A stretch of 64,000 nucleotides of DNA from Mesorhizobium plurifarium (GCA_000824785.1 CCNB01000007.1:62165-126164), one strand, 5' to 3'; positions 51,681 through 61,161 are shown, numbered from the stretch's first letter. The notes: generated from the sequence alone by a model not told the origin. Made by a program: numbers and translations.

Positions 51681-52429
51681 GAAGCTTGCTGGCCGGGCTT
51701 TGTTTGTCCATTGTCGGCACGGCCCTTGGCGCCGAACGGCCGGCATTCGATCCGAAGCCCGGCGCGCAGCTTAGCCTCGAGCGCGAATTGGCCGATGCAA
51801 GCGGCCGAAAGCTGACGCTGGGCGAGGCGCTCGGCGGGCATCCGGCGCTCGTCATCTTCGGCTACGACAAATGTCCGAACCTTTGTGGCGTCACCCAACA
51901 GGCGGTTGCGTCCGACCTGAAGAAGACATCGCTTCGCCCGGCGGATTACCGCGCGCTGTTCATCTCGATCGACCCGGATGATACCTCCGCCGATGCCGCC
52001 GAGGCGCGAGACGAAGTCGCTTCCGCCGCGGGTCCGGCCGGCCTATCGGCCTGGCGTTTCCTGACCAGCCGCGACGGCGCCGGCGCGGCGCTGGCCAATG
52101 AGGCCGGCATCACTTTCGACCGGCGCAAGGGCATCGACCAGTTCGTCCATCCGATCGCGGTCATTGCGCTGACACCGTCCGGCCGAATTTCGCAGGTGCT
52201 GCCGGCGCTGACCTTCACGCCGCGCGATCTTCAGCTCGCGCTGGTCGAAGCGTCGGCCAACAAGCTCGGGTCGATTGCCGATCACGTCTTCCTGTTCTGC
52301 GCGGGGTTCGACAGTTCCAAGGGCCAGTACACGCCGGCCATCTGGGTGGCGCTGAAAGCGGCCAGCCTGGCCACATTGCTCGGCCTCGCCGCTATCGTGC
52401 TCTGGCAAACGCGCAGGAGGGCACGGTGA
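51677..52429 (+). CDS. SCO1/SenC family copper chaperone for cytochrome oxidase
   Basis: A 250-residue thioredoxin-fold protein that delivers copper to the CuA site of subunit II. It has a signal peptide (MRSLLAGLCLSIVGTALGAE), the copper-binding CPNLC at about 73-77 in FGYDKCPNLCGVTQQ, ISIDPDDTSADA, and the copper-ligand His in DQFVHPIAVIAL (about 157). A C-terminal membrane segment (AASLATLLGLAAIVLW) anchors it. It overlaps the oxidase subunit II gene (GTGA), directly upstream of its client. Confidence 0.92.
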   Translation: MRSLLAGLCLSIVGTALGAERPAFDPKPGAQLSLERELADASGRKLTLGEALGGHPALVIFGYDKCPNLCGVTQQAVASDLKKTSLRPADYRALFISIDPDDTSADAAEARDEVASAAGPAGLSAWRFLTSRDGAGAALANEAGITFDRRKGIDQFVHPIAVIALTPSGRISQVLPALTFTPRDLQLALVEASANKLGSIADHVFLFCAGFDSSKGQYTPAIWVALKAASLATLLGLAAIVLWQTRRRAR

Positions 52430-53379
52430 ATTTCGGCGTCCCCTTCTTCCCTCAGGAAGCATCGTCCGAAGCTGGCCATGTCGATGCGTTGTTCTACACG
52501 CTGCTCGTTTTCTCAGCCGTTCTCGGACTGACGCTCACCGGCCTGGTTGTCGGCTACGCCGTGAAATATCGGGTCGGCTCGAAAGCGGATCGCACCGGAC
52601 AGCGTTCCCGCACCATGTGGCTGGAGATGAGCTGGACCGCCGCCAGCCTGATCATCGCCTTCATCTTCTTCGGCTGGGGCGCAGTGCTTTTTGTTCGCCG
52701 CGATCATCCGCCGGCGGACGCGCTGGAGATCACGGGGCTGGGCAAACAGTGGATGTGGGAGTTCAGGCAACCCGGCGGCCAGCGTGAGATCAACGAATTG
52801 CACGTTCCGGTCGGCAAGCCGGTCGTGGTGTCGCTCGCCTCGCAGGACGTCATCCATTCCTTCTACGTGCCGGCTTTCCGCATCAAGCAGGACGCAGTTC
52901 CCGGCCGCACGACACATATCTGGTTCATCGCCACCGAGCCGGGCCGCTATCACTTGTTCTGCGCCCAATATTGCGGCACGCAGCATTCCGAAATGGGCGG
53001 CTGGGTGACGGCGATGGCGCCCGAGCAATATGCCGCGTGGCTGAACAGCCAGGGCGAAGGCGAGACGCTTGCCGCGAGCGGCGAGAAACTCTTTCGCGCG
53101 CTGGGCTGCTCCGGCTGCCACGGCGCAAGCAGCAAGGTGAGGGCGCCGTCGCTGGAAGGCATTTTCGGCCGGCCGGTGGCGCTCGACAACCAGCAGACGG
53201 TCATCGCCGACGAGCGCTATTTGCGCGACTCCATCCTCAACCCGAAGAAGGAGATCGCCGCCGGCTACGAGCCGGTCATGCCGAGCTTCGAGGGCCTGAT
53301 CGACGAAGGCGAACTGCAGATGCTGCTTGCCTATCTGAAGTCGCTTTCGCCACAACCGATAGCTGGAGCCAAGCCATGA
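52426..53379 (+). CDS. coxB: Cytochrome c oxidase subunit II with fused cytochrome c (caa3 type)
   Basis: A 317-residue subunit. Two membrane segments ([20 protein letters not shown] and [20 protein letters not shown]) are followed by the cupredoxin domain with GKQWMWEF and the CuA site [12 protein letters not shown] (about 182-193; Gln where many have Glu). A cytochrome c domain follows, with CSGCHGASS (about 226) and a Met ligand in [11 protein letters not shown]. The fusion defines a caa3 oxidase. GTG start overlaps the SCO stop; end overlaps subunit I. Confidence 0.94.
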   Translation: MNFGVPFFPQEASSEAGHVDALFYTLLVFSAVLGLTLTGLVVGYAVKYRVGSKADRTGQRSRTMWLEMSWTAASLIIAFIFFGWGAVLFVRRDHPPADALEITGLGKQWMWEFRQPGGQREINELHVPVGKPVVVSLASQDVIHSFYVPAFRIKQDAVPGRTTHIWFIATEPGRYHLFCAQYCGTQHSEMGGWVTAMAPEQYAAWLNSQGEGETLAASGEKLFRALGCSGCHGASSKVRAPSLEGIFGRPVALDNQQTVIADERYLRDSILNPKKEIAAGYEPVMPSFEGLIDEGELQMLLAYLKSLSPQPIAGAKP

Positions 53380-55019
53380 GCCACGCGGCGATGCCTGGCA
53401 CCTATCTGGCGGAAGGCAGCGGGCCTCGCGCCTGGCTGCTGACCACCGACCACAAGCGCGTCGCATGGCTCTATCTGGCCTCGCTGACGGCCTTCTTCTT
53501 CCTCGGCGGCGCCATGGCGGTGCTGATGCGCATCGAGCTGGCGACACCGGCCGGCGATCTTGTCTCCGATGACACCTACAACCGGCTGTTCTCGCTGCAC
53601 GGCATCATCATGGTCTGGTTCTTCCTGGTGCCGTCGATCCCCGCGACGCTCGGCAATTTCCTTTTGCCGCTGATGATCGGCGCGCGCGACCTCGCTTTCC
53701 CGCGGCTGAACCTCGCCAGCTGGTACGTCTTCATCTTTGGCAGCCTGTTCGCGCTGTTTGCGGTGGTGGCCGGCGGCGTCGATACCGGCTGGACCTTCTA
53801 CACGCCGCTGTCGACGCTCTATGCCAACGGCTTCGTCTCGACCGCGGCGTTCGGCGTGTTCATCGTCGGCTTCTCGACGATCATGACCGGCATTAATTTC
53901 ATCGTCACGGTGCACACGCTGCGCGCGCCGGGGCTCACCTGGTTCCGCTTGCCGATCTTCGTCTGGACGCTCTACGCCACCAGCCTGGTGATGGTGCTGG
54001 CAACCCCGGTGCTCGCCGCCTCGCTGATCCTGATCGTGCTGGAGCGCGTGTTCGGCATCGGCATCTTCAATCCCGATCTCGGCGGCGACCCGCTGCTCTT
54101 CCAGCACCTCTTCTGGTTCTACTCGCACCCGGCCGTCTACATCATGATCCTGCCCGGCATGGGCGTGGTGTCGGAGGTCTTGCCCTGTTTCAGCCGCCGG
54201 CCGCTATTCGGCTACAAGGCGGTGGCGATGTCGTCGATGGCGATCGCCGTCTTCGGCTTCCTGGTCTGGGGCCACCACATGTTCGTCAGCGGGCAGTCGG
54301 CCTATGCCGGTGTGGTGTTCTCGTTCCTGTCCTTCTGCGTCGCCATTCCGTCGGCGATCAAGGTCTTCAACTGGAGCCTGACGCTGCGCAAGGGCGAGAT
54401 CAGCTTCGAGGCGCCGATGCTCTATGCGTTGTTTTTCCTTGGACTGTTCACCTTCGGCGGATTGGCCGGGCTCTTCCTTGCGGCGTTGGCCGTCGATGTC
54501 CATGTCCACGATACCTATTTCGTCATCGCGCATTTCCATTACATCATGGTCGGCGGCATGGTGACGGCGTATATGGCCGGCCTGCATTTCTGGTGGCCGA
54601 AGATGACCGGCCGCCTGTATTCGGAAACGTCGGCGCGAATTGCAGCGACCGTCACCTTCGTCGGCTTCAATCTCACCTTCTTCCCGCAATATGTGCTGGG
54701 CTTCAACGGCATGCCGCGGCGCTATCATACCTATCCGCCTGAGTTCCAGTTCTGGAACGTGTTGTCCTCGGCCGGCGCGGTGGTTCTGGCGATCGGCTAT
54801 TTGATGCCGTTGTTTTATCTTATTTGGTCGCTGTTTCGCGGCGCCCGCGCGCCCGATAATCCGTGGAACGCCACCGGGCTCGAATGGCAGACAAGCTCGC
54901 CGCCACCGCCGCATAATTTCGAGACCATGCCGGTCGTGACCAGGCCGGCCTATGCGTACGACATGAAGGGGCTCGAGCATGAGCGCTTCAGCCCGCACCG
55001 GGAGGAGGCGGCGCAATGA
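53376..55019 (+). CDS. coxA: Cytochrome c oxidase subunit I (A2-type heme-copper oxidase)
   Basis: A 547-residue catalytic subunit with about twelve membrane segments. The metal ligands are seen: low-spin heme and CuB histidines in [42 protein letters not shown], and [20 protein letters not shown]. The H-loop reads YSHP rather than GHPEVY, so the helix VI Glu of A1 oxidases is absent; this YSHP form is the A2-type proton-entry variant found in caa3 enzymes. ATG 53376 overlaps subunit II by 4 bases. Confidence 0.94.
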   Translation: MSHAAMPGTYLAEGSGPRAWLLTTDHKRVAWLYLASLTAFFFLGGAMAVLMRIELATPAGDLVSDDTYNRLFSLHGIIMVWFFLVPSIPATLGNFLLPLMIGARDLAFPRLNLASWYVFIFGSLFALFAVVAGGVDTGWTFYTPLSTLYANGFVSTAAFGVFIVGFSTIMTGINFIVTVHTLRAPGLTWFRLPIFVWTLYATSLVMVLATPVLAASLILIVLERVFGIGIFNPDLGGDPLLFQHLFWFYSHPAVYIMILPGMGVVSEVLPCFSRRPLFGYKAVAMSSMAIAVFGFLVWGHHMFVSGQSAYAGVVFSFLSFCVAIPSAIKVFNWSLTLRKGEISFEAPMLYALFFLGLFTFGGLAGLFLAALAVDVHVHDTYFVIAHFHYIMVGGMVTAYMAGLHFWWPKMTGRLYSETSARIAATVTFVGFNLTFFPQYVLGFNGMPRRYHTYPPEFQFWNVLSSAGAVVLAIGYLMPLFYLIWSLFRGARAPDNPWNATGLEWQTSSPPPPHNFETMPVVTRPAYAYDMKGLEHERFSPHREEAAQ

Positions 55020-55651
55020 GCGGCACCGAGAGCGTCGCTTTCGACACGCCCCGGCGCGAACGGCGCGCCGATAATTTTGCTATGTGGGTGTTCATCGGCT
55101 CGGAGGCGATGCTGTTCGGCGCGATCTTCCTGGTTTTCCTCGTCGCGCATATCGATTTCGGCCCCGCTTTCGCCGCCGCCTCGAAACATCTTTCTCTGCC
55201 GCTGGGCACCTTCAACACGGCGGTCTTGATCACCAGCAGCTTCACCATGGCATCAGCGCATAGGCTTGCACTCCATAGACGTTGGCGTGCGACGATCTGG
55301 GCGCTGGCCGCGACCACGGCGCTGGGCGCGTGCTTCCTGGTCGTGAAGGGGATCGAATACGGCAAGGAGATCAGCGAGGGACTGGCGCCGCTTCTCGGCC
55401 TGCCGTTCCGCTATGCCGGGCCGGATCCCGTGCACGCCGAATTCTTCTTCGGCCTCTATTTCACGATGACCTCGCTGCATGCGCTGCACCTGATCGGCGG
55501 CATCGTCGTCATCGCCGGAATGATCGCGCTCTGGCGGACCGCCAGCCCTGCCAACCGGCTGCGCCGGGTGGTGGCCGTCGGCCTCTACTGGCATTTCGTC
55601 GACATCATCTGGGTGTTCATGTTCCCCGTTCTTTATCTGATCAACCGATGA
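55016..55651 (+). CDS. coxC: Cytochrome c oxidase subunit III
   Basis: A 211-residue membrane protein with about five hydrophobic segments, matching subunit [63 protein letters not shown] and [20 protein letters not shown]. It is shorter than mitochondrial-type subunit III, as is usual for caa3 oxidases. ATGA overlaps on both sides keep it in the operon. Confidence 0.93.
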   Translation: MSGTESVAFDTPRRERRADNFAMWVFIGSEAMLFGAIFLVFLVAHIDFGPAFAAASKHLSLPLGTFNTAVLITSSFTMASAHRLALHRRWRATIWALAATTALGACFLVVKGIEYGKEISEGLAPLLGLPFRYAGPDPVHAEFFFGLYFTMTSLHALHLIGGIVVIAGMIALWRTASPANRLRRVVAVGLYWHFVDIIWVFMFPVLYLINR

Positions 55652-55896
55652 GCGAACTGCGCAAACTCACCTTCGGCTATCTCGGGCTGCTCGCGCTGCT
55701 GGCGCTGACGGTCGGCTCATCCTTCGTCGATCTCGGCGGATTCAACGTCGCGCTCAACCTGGCGATCGCCGCCGCGAAGGCGATCCTGATCGCCATGCTG
55801 TTCATGCATCTGACCGGCACGTTGCCGCGGCTGGCCGTCGCGGCAGCCGGGCTTTGGCTCATCATCCTGTTCGGGCTGACGCTGATCGGACGATGA
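55648..55896 (+). CDS. Cytochrome c oxidase subunit IV (CoxD/CyoD-like)
   Basis: An 82-residue membrane protein with three hydrophobic segments (YLGLLALLALTVGSSFVDLG, ALNLAIAAAKAILIAMLFMH, and AVAAAGLWLIILFGLTLIG). The KAILIAMLFMHL motif is the signature of prokaryotic subunit IV. It is the last gene of the ACIII-caa3 operon; about 260 bases with no gene follow. Confidence 0.9.
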   Translation: MSELRKLTFGYLGLLALLALTVGSSFVDLGGFNVALNLAIAAAKAILIAMLFMHLTGTLPRLAVAAAGLWLIILFGLTLIGR

Positions 55897-56159
55897 GCGG
55901 TAAGGCGGTGCCCTACGATCTAGCTGAACCCTGCAAATCCGTTCGATCTTCACGCTCTATCTCATCCTCGCGAAGGCTGCTCTGGAACATAGAAGATCGC
56001 TCGCAGTTTGGGTTTCGCTGCAGATGCCTATGGGCGTCTGGTGAGATCGGTGGCAACACCTGATCGGGCCGCGTCTGTCTCGCAGGCGTGGGCTTCATGC
56101 CCCGGCAGGATCTGCCGTGCGCTGTGCAGATGTCGCCGCCACAACCACAGGAGACAGCA

Positions 56160-56591
56160 ATGAAGCATCAAACCTCATATGAACTACAATCAGTGGCCGT
56201 CGTCGACCGGCTTGGATTGGTTCCTCTGGCAACAAGAGCGCAGCGGATCGAGCGGTGGGCGGAATTGCTCGAGCGAAATCCTCTGCGGTGCCTCTCGGCC
56301 CTCACGGGAACCGAATATGTCGATCCTGAAGTTCGCGAACGGGTGCGGGCGGACGGGTCCCCGCTCGCGGTTGCGTTCGATGATCCGCTGCTGCGCGCGG
56401 CCGGATTGCAATCGGATACCTATGGAGAGGCGAAGCGCTTTTTCGAACTCTCCGATTGGCAGTTGCATGACGTCGTCTGCAGCTGCCATGCCGGAGCGAC
56501 GATGCAGGCCAACTGGGCTGCGGCGCGGGTCCGCAGGCTGATAAACGGCAACCGGTTCTTCGCTTGGCTCAGAAGCCGCCTCTTGCACTGA
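56160..56591 (+). CDS. Hypothetical protein
   Basis: A 143-residue soluble protein with an AGGAGAC ribosome site before ATG 56160. Visible segments: TRAQRIERWAELLERNP, FELSDWQLHDVVCSCHAGAT and WAAARVRRLI. There is no signal peptide or membrane segment and I do not recognise the family. It follows the oxidase operon at 263 bases and is probably transcribed independently. Confidence 0.7.
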   Translation: MKHQTSYELQSVAVVDRLGLVPLATRAQRIERWAELLERNPLRCLSALTGTEYVDPEVRERVRADGSPLAVAFDDPLLRAAGLQSDTYGEAKRFFELSDWQLHDVVCSCHAGATMQANWAAARVRRLINGNRFFAWLRSRLLH

Positions 56592-57028
56592 AGCTCGTCA
56601 CCGGCGAACGCAGGTCGCCGGCGGCACAGTGCCCACGACGCCGCGCCGATATCAGTGCGTCTGACACATGGACGTTTCGTCCATGCGCATCGATCGGATC
56701 AGGCCGCATGGAATGATTCCGCAGGCCCGCAGTTCGGCGCCCGGGCGGGGTAGGCCGGAAACCATGACCATGCCATCGTATGGCCAAGCCTCCAGAGACG
56801 ATAACGAGCGGGAAAATGCCAAACGTGTTCGCGATCTCGCGCAAGAGCCGGCATTCCAAGCGGATTGGCCTTGGCTCTCATCCTGAAATACGGCAATGAC
56901 CCGAGCGCACTCGACCGCGAGGCCGCCAAGCTGAAGCGGGAAGCGGAGAACACCGGGAATTGATCATCCGGTGTCTCGCTGGCAAGGCGGTACGGCCGAC
57001 ACCGCCAAGCGGTGGATAGCTCGTCTTC
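56592..57028. other. Stretch without an intact recognisable gene
   Basis: There is no clear gene. Forward frames give MTMPSYGQASRDDNERENAK from 56764 (40 codons) and, in a different frame ending at 56963, ALILKYGNDPSALDREAAKL followed by KREAEN, which looks protein-like. Joining them would need a frameshift near 56850-56885, so a small decayed gene is possible. No hairpin or promoter stands out. Confidence 0.35.
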
Positions 57029-57163
57029 TCAGCCATTCTGGTCTATGGCGTGCGGCGAGGGTTGCTGGCTGCCGCCTGGACGTCTGCTGTTCTGGTCCGC
57101 CCAGACCCAGATGGCGACCAGAGCGATCACCAGAATGCCGAGTGCAATTATGATACGACGCAT
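57029..57163 (-). CDS. Small single-span membrane protein
   Basis: A 44-residue protein: MRRIIIALGILVIALVAIWV forms one membrane segment, then WADQNSRRPGGSQQ and a polar tail. Its ATG overlaps the stop of the DUF2934 gene by one base (TGATG), so it is translationally coupled. No family is recognised; the overlap with a real gene is the main support. Confidence 0.6.
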   Translation of the reverse strand: MRRIIIALGILVIALVAIWVWADQNSRRPGGSQQPSPHAIDQNG

Positions 57164-57384
57164 CAGCGGGCCGACACGCTTCCGCCGCCTGGCCTGTTGG
57201 CGGCCGGGTCAGAGCCGACGCCAACCGCGGGATCTGGCGCCACTGGACCACGCTCGGCTTCCGAGCTTTCCGACTCGATCTCCTGCACGGCTTGGTCCCA
57301 GTGTTCATGTTCGCGTCCCTCGGGGCGGCCTTCGCGTTCCCAGATCTCGTGGGCGCGTTGGCGAATCCGTTCTTCCCTATCCAT
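57163..57384 (-). CDS. DUF2934 domain protein
   Basis: A 73-residue protein. The opening MDREERIRQRAHEIWEREGRP, then GREHEHWDQAVQEIE, is the DUF2934 signature (xRIRxRAYxLWExEGRPxGxxxxHWxxAxxEI); the remainder is Pro/Gly-rich. GGAGG lies about 7 bases before ATG 57384, which decides this start over the long open frame to 57705. Common in rhizobia; function unknown. Upstream partner of the 44-residue membrane protein. Confidence 0.85.
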   Translation of the reverse strand: MDREERIRQRAHEIWEREGRPEGREHEHWDQAVQEIESESSEAERGPVAPDPAVGVGSDPAANRPGGGSVSAR

Positions 57385-57547
57385 GATGAACCTCCTTCGC
57401 TTGGTGCCTGAACCGGCGCTGTTGCGCCTAATCGGGTGGCAGTGGGTTTGTTCCGTCAGGGTTGGGTTTGGAGGCGCTTTCGGGAACGTCGCCGTCGCGC
57501 CGGTGTTATCCCAGGTGTTATCCATTGACGTAAACCGGAGATGAGTG

Positions 57548-57856
57548 ATGGACGACGATCGGAACCGCCGCGAGACCGGCGCCACGAAATATCCTGTCAA
57601 TACCGGTCCGGATCCCGCCGACCAATTTTCGCAGGATGCCGCCGAGAACGAAAAGCCTCGCGAGGGCATGGGTCTTACCCGGCGACAAGGTGAGGTAGAG
57701 GACAAGACCCGTCAATCCGAGGGCCGCAACCCACCGCGCCGGCCCAACCCAGCTACCGGAAAGAGTTCAGGAGCCGGCTCGGTGGCCGTCGAGCATTCCG
57801 AGGATGCCAAGGCGCACAGGCGCGGCCGTCAGCCCGGCGCCCATGTGGCGGAATGA
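57548..57856 (+). CDS. Hypothetical hydrophilic protein
   Basis: A 102-residue, highly charged protein rich in Arg, Glu, Asp, Pro and Gly (MDDDRNRRETGATKYPVNTG and similar), with no hydrophobic core, so probably disordered. GGAG lies upstream of ATG 57548. It is divergent from the DUF2934 gene. Similar hydrophilic proteins are often stress-linked, but nothing here proves it. Confidence 0.6.
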   Translation: MDDDRNRRETGATKYPVNTGPDPADQFSQDAAENEKPREGMGLTRRQGEVEDKTRQSEGRNPPRRPNPATGKSSGAGSVAVEHSEDAKAHRRGRQPGAHVAE

Positions 57857-57991
57857 GCGGAGCCGGGCGCATGGAACATAGCTTTGACTTCCAAGTTCGG
57901 TAGCGCCGTCCGCCGGCGATCCCTGCATCCCGGCGGTGGATTGTGAGACCCTGGAATTAGCCGGGGTTGCGGCAAGCACGGCGGACCGACG

Positions 57992-58381
57992 ATGAACGGA
58001 ACAGCTTCAAGCGGACATTTCCACAAATGGACGGGCGCGGTGGCGTGCCGTTCATCCAATTGGCGCCGATCGAAGGCATGGCTGGTTTTGCCTGTAAGTG
58101 TCCTGGCAGGTTTTCTCTGCGTCCCTGCATCGGCGCACCAAGCCCCGGCAGGCTGGCAGTACGATCCTTCCTGCTGCGCCGGGGTGGATTGCTACCAGGC
58201 CCCGCCCTCGGATGTGAAGGAGACGAAATACGGCTACCAACTCTCGACCGGGGAACTGATCCCTTACACCGATCACCGCATCAAGCGATCCCGAGACGAA
58301 TATTTTCATGAATGCAAGCCGGGCGGCGACGCCGGATCGCAGCACTCCTTCTGCCTCTATGTTCCGGACCGAGGAATGTAA
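57992..58381 (+). CDS. Hypothetical secreted cysteine-containing protein
   Basis: A 129-residue protein. An N-terminal basic region and a hydrophobic segment (AWLVLPVSVLAGFLCVPASA) form a long signal peptide with likely cleavage at ASA-HQ (about 49). The mature ~80 residues contain CCAGVDCYQAP, DVKETKYGYQLSTGELIPY and HSFCLYVPD, so disulfides are likely. I do not recognise a named family, though this pattern occurs in rhizobial periplasmic proteins. It ends just before the terminator at 58417. Confidence 0.75.
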   Translation: MNGTASSGHFHKWTGAVACRSSNWRRSKAWLVLPVSVLAGFLCVPASAHQAPAGWQYDPSCCAGVDCYQAPPSDVKETKYGYQLSTGELIPYTDHRIKRSRDEYFHECKPGGDAGSQHSFCLYVPDRGM

Positions 58382-58416
58382 GCCGGAACGGCTTGACCGC
58401 GAGATCGTGAGCGAAG

Positions 58417-58443
58417 AAAGGCCCGCCGTCCAGGCGGGCCTTT
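58417..58443. terminator. Bidirectional intrinsic terminator
   Basis: AAAGGCCCGCC and GGCGGGCCTTT form a perfect 11-bp stem around the loop GTCCA, with As on one side and Ts on the other. It lies between the convergent ends of the secreted protein genes at 58381 and 58465 and can serve both. Confidence 0.85.
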
Positions 58444-58464
58444 CGCCTGCGCGAAGGCGAGGGC

Positions 58465-58788
58465 CTACTTGTTGCAATTCTGCATGTTGGATGTGGTGTT
58501 GCCACTAGCGGTGTTGTTGTCGATGTCGTTGCCGGCGGCGTCCTTGCATCGATCGCTGGACCCGTTGGGCTTGGTCGTTGTGCTGTTTGTGGTGTTTGGA
58601 TCGACCGTGCCGCCATTGCCGCCATTGCCGTTATTGTTGCCGGTGCCCGTCATGGTGCCTGTGCCATTGGTGCCCGTCGTGGCACCGGTCCCGTTACCGC
58701 CGGTTCCGGTGCCCGAGCCGCCGGATTGTGCCATTGCGGATGTGGCGAGGATGATTGCGACGGCCGAAGCCGAGAGAAGTTTAATCAT
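58465..58788 (-). CDS. Secreted Gly/Thr/Asn-rich low-complexity protein
   Basis: A 107-residue protein with a clear signal peptide (MIKLLSASAVAIILATSAMA, cut before QSGG). The mature part is almost entirely Gly, Thr, Asn and Ser (GSGTGTGGNGTGATTGTNGT and GNNNGNGGNGG) up to a short end with two cysteines (RCKDAAGNDIDNN, MQNCNK). GGAGACTCCCCC precedes the start. Rhizobial genomes hold many such secreted low-complexity proteins; function unknown. Confidence 0.75.
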   Translation of the reverse strand: MIKLLSASAVAIILATSAMAQSGGSGTGTGGNGTGATTGTNGTGTMTGTGNNNGNGGNGGTVDPNTTNSTTTKPNGSSDRCKDAAGNDIDNNTASGNTTSNMQNCNK

Positions 58789-58891
58789 GGGGGAGTCTCC
58801 TGTTTGATCGCCCGATTGCGATGTGAGTCAAACACGAGATTCCAGCCGTTGTTCCAGTTTACCTGTCTGTGGGCATGAGGAACAATTGACG

Positions 58892-59095
58892 TTATTTGTT
58901 CGTGTGGACTTTCTGGCGCGGGTTGATTCCGCCTGCCGAGGTGGTGTCGTTTTCGACATCTCCCTCGACCGTATTCTCACCATGCTCCAATTCGTCGCCT
59001 TCCTTGATGGTGCCCTTGGAGGTGCCGATGCCGGGATCGTTCGCCATATCCGCGTCGCTCGGTTTTTTCGATTTCGGGTGCTGGTTTCCGCTCAT
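58892..59095 (-). CDS. Hypothetical small hydrophilic protein
   Basis: A 67-residue, hydrophilic protein (MSGNQHPKSKKPSDADMAND, then IKEGDELEHGENTVEGDVEN). It has no hydrophobic core. It lies 55 bases downstream of the methyltransferase-esterase fusion on the same strand and may be the last gene of that unit. No family recognised. Confidence 0.55.
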   Translation of the reverse strand: MSGNQHPKSKKPSDADMANDPGIGTSKGTIKEGDELEHGENTVEGDVENDTTSAGGINPRQKVHTNK

Positions 59096-59149
59096 GGCTG
59101 TTCCTCGCTGTATCTTGCCGAACCGGAGGCGGCGCCGAATGTTCCGGCG

Positions 59150-61141
59150 TCAAACGCCGAACGGATAGGTTTCGGGCACGCCTTCGGCGGCGTGCCCGGG
59201 TCCGAGCGGCGTGACGGCGCTGGTTTCATCGAACCAGACGAAGGCGTCGAACTGCCGGGCCAGCGAAGCGTCGGCATAGTGGCTGTGCAATTCGGTTTCC
59301 GGCCGGTAGATCACGCCGATGAAGCGCTCCAGGCGGTGCTCGGTCAGACGGTCGCGCAGGTTCGGGTCGCGCCCGAGGTCGAGCAGGAACCGGTCGATGC
59401 CGGCGTCGTGGCAGAGCCGCTCGTAGCTGTCCTCGCGCGAAGGCCGCACCGACTTGATTTCCATCTCACCGTCCCAATCGGTTGCCGCGGCGACTGTGCC
59501 CGCATGCGTGCCGAAACCGATGAGTGCGGCGGCATCGCCGAAGCGCTGCCGGCAGAGCTGGCCGATATTCACTTCCTCGCGCGAGGTTCCCATTTCGGTG
59601 TAACGCGCGTCGCCGATGTGGGAATTGTGCGCCCACACCACGGCTTTGGCGTTCGGTCCCCGCGCGTCGAGAATGTGTTCCAGCGTTTCGAACATATGCG
59701 TGTCGCGCAAATTCCAGGATTGCGATCCGCCGTAATACATGGTGCGGTAGTAACGCTCGGCGGAGGCGATGAGCCGGGCGTTCTGCGCGGCGTCGAAAAG
59801 GTCCTCGCCGTCCTGGCCGGCATGGTCGAGCTGCCTTGCAAGCATGTCGCGGCATTGTTCGAGGACCGCTTCCTCGCATTCGCGATAGCCCTTGGTCAGC
59901 GCGGCCCGGGCATAGGTCGACGGTTCGGTCTGCCACGGCGTCAGGCAGCCATAGCGCTCCCGCGCAACTCTTGCCGCTTCCGGGTCAACGCGGTCGAGAT
60001 AGTCCAGGACGGCGGCGATCGAGCCGCGCATGTTGTAGATATCGAGGCCATAGAAGCCTGCTTGCGGCTGGAATGCCTTGACCCTGTCATTGTGCTCGCG
60101 CAGCCATTCCACGAATGCCGCGACGTCGGTGTTGCGCCACATCCAGATTGGAAAGCGCTTGAACGGCCGAGCGGCGCCAGGCGAGGCGCCGCGGCCGCGG
60201 ACATAGCGGTCGATCGCGGCGGCATCGGGCCAATCGGCCTCGACCGCGACGATCGTGAAGCCATGTCTCTCGATCAGCCTTCTGGTGATTGTCGCGCGCG
60301 CCCGGTAGAATTCGGACGTGCCGTGGCTGGCCTCGCCGAGCAGCACGACCCGCCGGTCCGCGAACCGGTCGAACGCTTCGGCGAAGCCGGGGTCGTCGAA
60401 GTCCAAAAGCGGCTCGGCCGCCGCCGCGATCATCTCCGGCAGGCTGTGCGGGCGGGCAAGCGGTATCGTGCGGGCAATCCGTGGGCGGCTTTCCTCCCGC
60501 CAGCCCTGTTCACCGATCAACGGGACGAAGCGCACCCCGCCGAAATCCTCCTCGCTGTAAGTCGATGCGCCGGTGCGGGTTACCTTGAGCAGCCGCTGCT
60601 CGTCGGGATCGTCGCCGACCGGGATGACCAGCCTGCCGCCGACATCGAGCTGTTGCTGCAAGGCCAGCGGCGCACCCGGTCCGCTCGCAGCCACCACGAT
60701 GGCATCGAAGGGCGCCGCTTCGGGCCAGCCCCTTGTGCCGTCGCCGGTCCGCACTTCGATGTTGCCATAGCCAAGGTTCTGGAAACGCCGCCGCGCGACT
60801 TCGGCCAGCGCCGCATGGCGTTCGATCGTGTAGACATGGTCGACGACGCGGCTCATGACCGCGGCTGCGTAGCCAGATCCCGTGCCGACTTCGAGCACCT
60901 GGTCGCCCGGGCGGATCTGTGCCATTTCCAGCATGAAGGCGACGATGTAGGGCTGCGATATGGTCTGCCCTTCCGCGATCGGCAACGGTCCGTCCTCATA
61001 GGCGAATTCTTCGTAGCCAGGATCGACGAAGGCTTCGCGCGGAACCTCGCGCATCGCCGCCAGTATCTCCCTGTCACGGATGCCGCGACGACCGAGATGA
61101 ACGTCGACCATGCGGCGGCGCTCTCGCGAAAGATCAAGCAC
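59150..61141 (-). CDS. Fusion of protein-L-isoaspartate O-methyltransferase and erythromycin esterase-like domain
   Basis: A 663-residue two-domain protein. Residues about 1-200 are a protein-isoaspartate methyltransferase (VPREAFVDPGYEEFAYEDGP, the SAM motif VLEVGTGSGYAAAVMSRVVD, and GGRLVIPVGD). Residues about 245-663 are an EreA-like domain (VVLLGEASHGTSEFYRARAT, VAVEADWPDAAAIDRYVRG, PIWMWRNTDVAAFVEWLREH, VVWAHNSHIGDAR). The longest frame opens with TTG 61186; GTG 61141 has GGAGGG about 8 bases upstream and is preferred; ATG 61111 is also possible. The first domain repairs damaged proteins; the second may be a hydrolase for an unknown ester. It follows the DUF2267 gene by 20 bases. Confidence 0.88.
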   Translation of the reverse strand: MLDLSRERRRMVDVHLGRRGIRDREILAAMREVPREAFVDPGYEEFAYEDGPLPIAEGQTISQPYIVAFMLEMAQIRPGDQVLEVGTGSGYAAAVMSRVVDHVYTIERHAALAEVARRRFQNLGYGNIEVRTGDGTRGWPEAAPFDAIVVAASGPGAPLALQQQLDVGGRLVIPVGDDPDEQRLLKVTRTGASTYSEEDFGGVRFVPLIGEQGWREESRPRIARTIPLARPHSLPEMIAAAAEPLLDFDDPGFAEAFDRFADRRVVLLGEASHGTSEFYRARATITRRLIERHGFTIVAVEADWPDAAAIDRYVRGRGASPGAARPFKRFPIWMWRNTDVAAFVEWLREHNDRVKAFQPQAGFYGLDIYNMRGSIAAVLDYLDRVDPEAARVARERYGCLTPWQTEPSTYARAALTKGYRECEEAVLEQCRDMLARQLDHAGQDGEDLFDAAQNARLIASAERYYRTMYYGGSQSWNLRDTHMFETLEHILDARGPNAKAVVWAHNSHIGDARYTEMGTSREEVNIGQLCRQRFGDAAALIGFGTHAGTVAAATDWDGEMEIKSVRPSREDSYERLCHDAGIDRFLLDLGRDPNLRDRLTEHRLERFIGVIYRPETELHSHYADASLARQFDAFVWFDETSAVTPLGPGHAAEGVPETYPFGV

Positions 61142-61161
61142 CGGAATTCCCTCCGTCCCGC

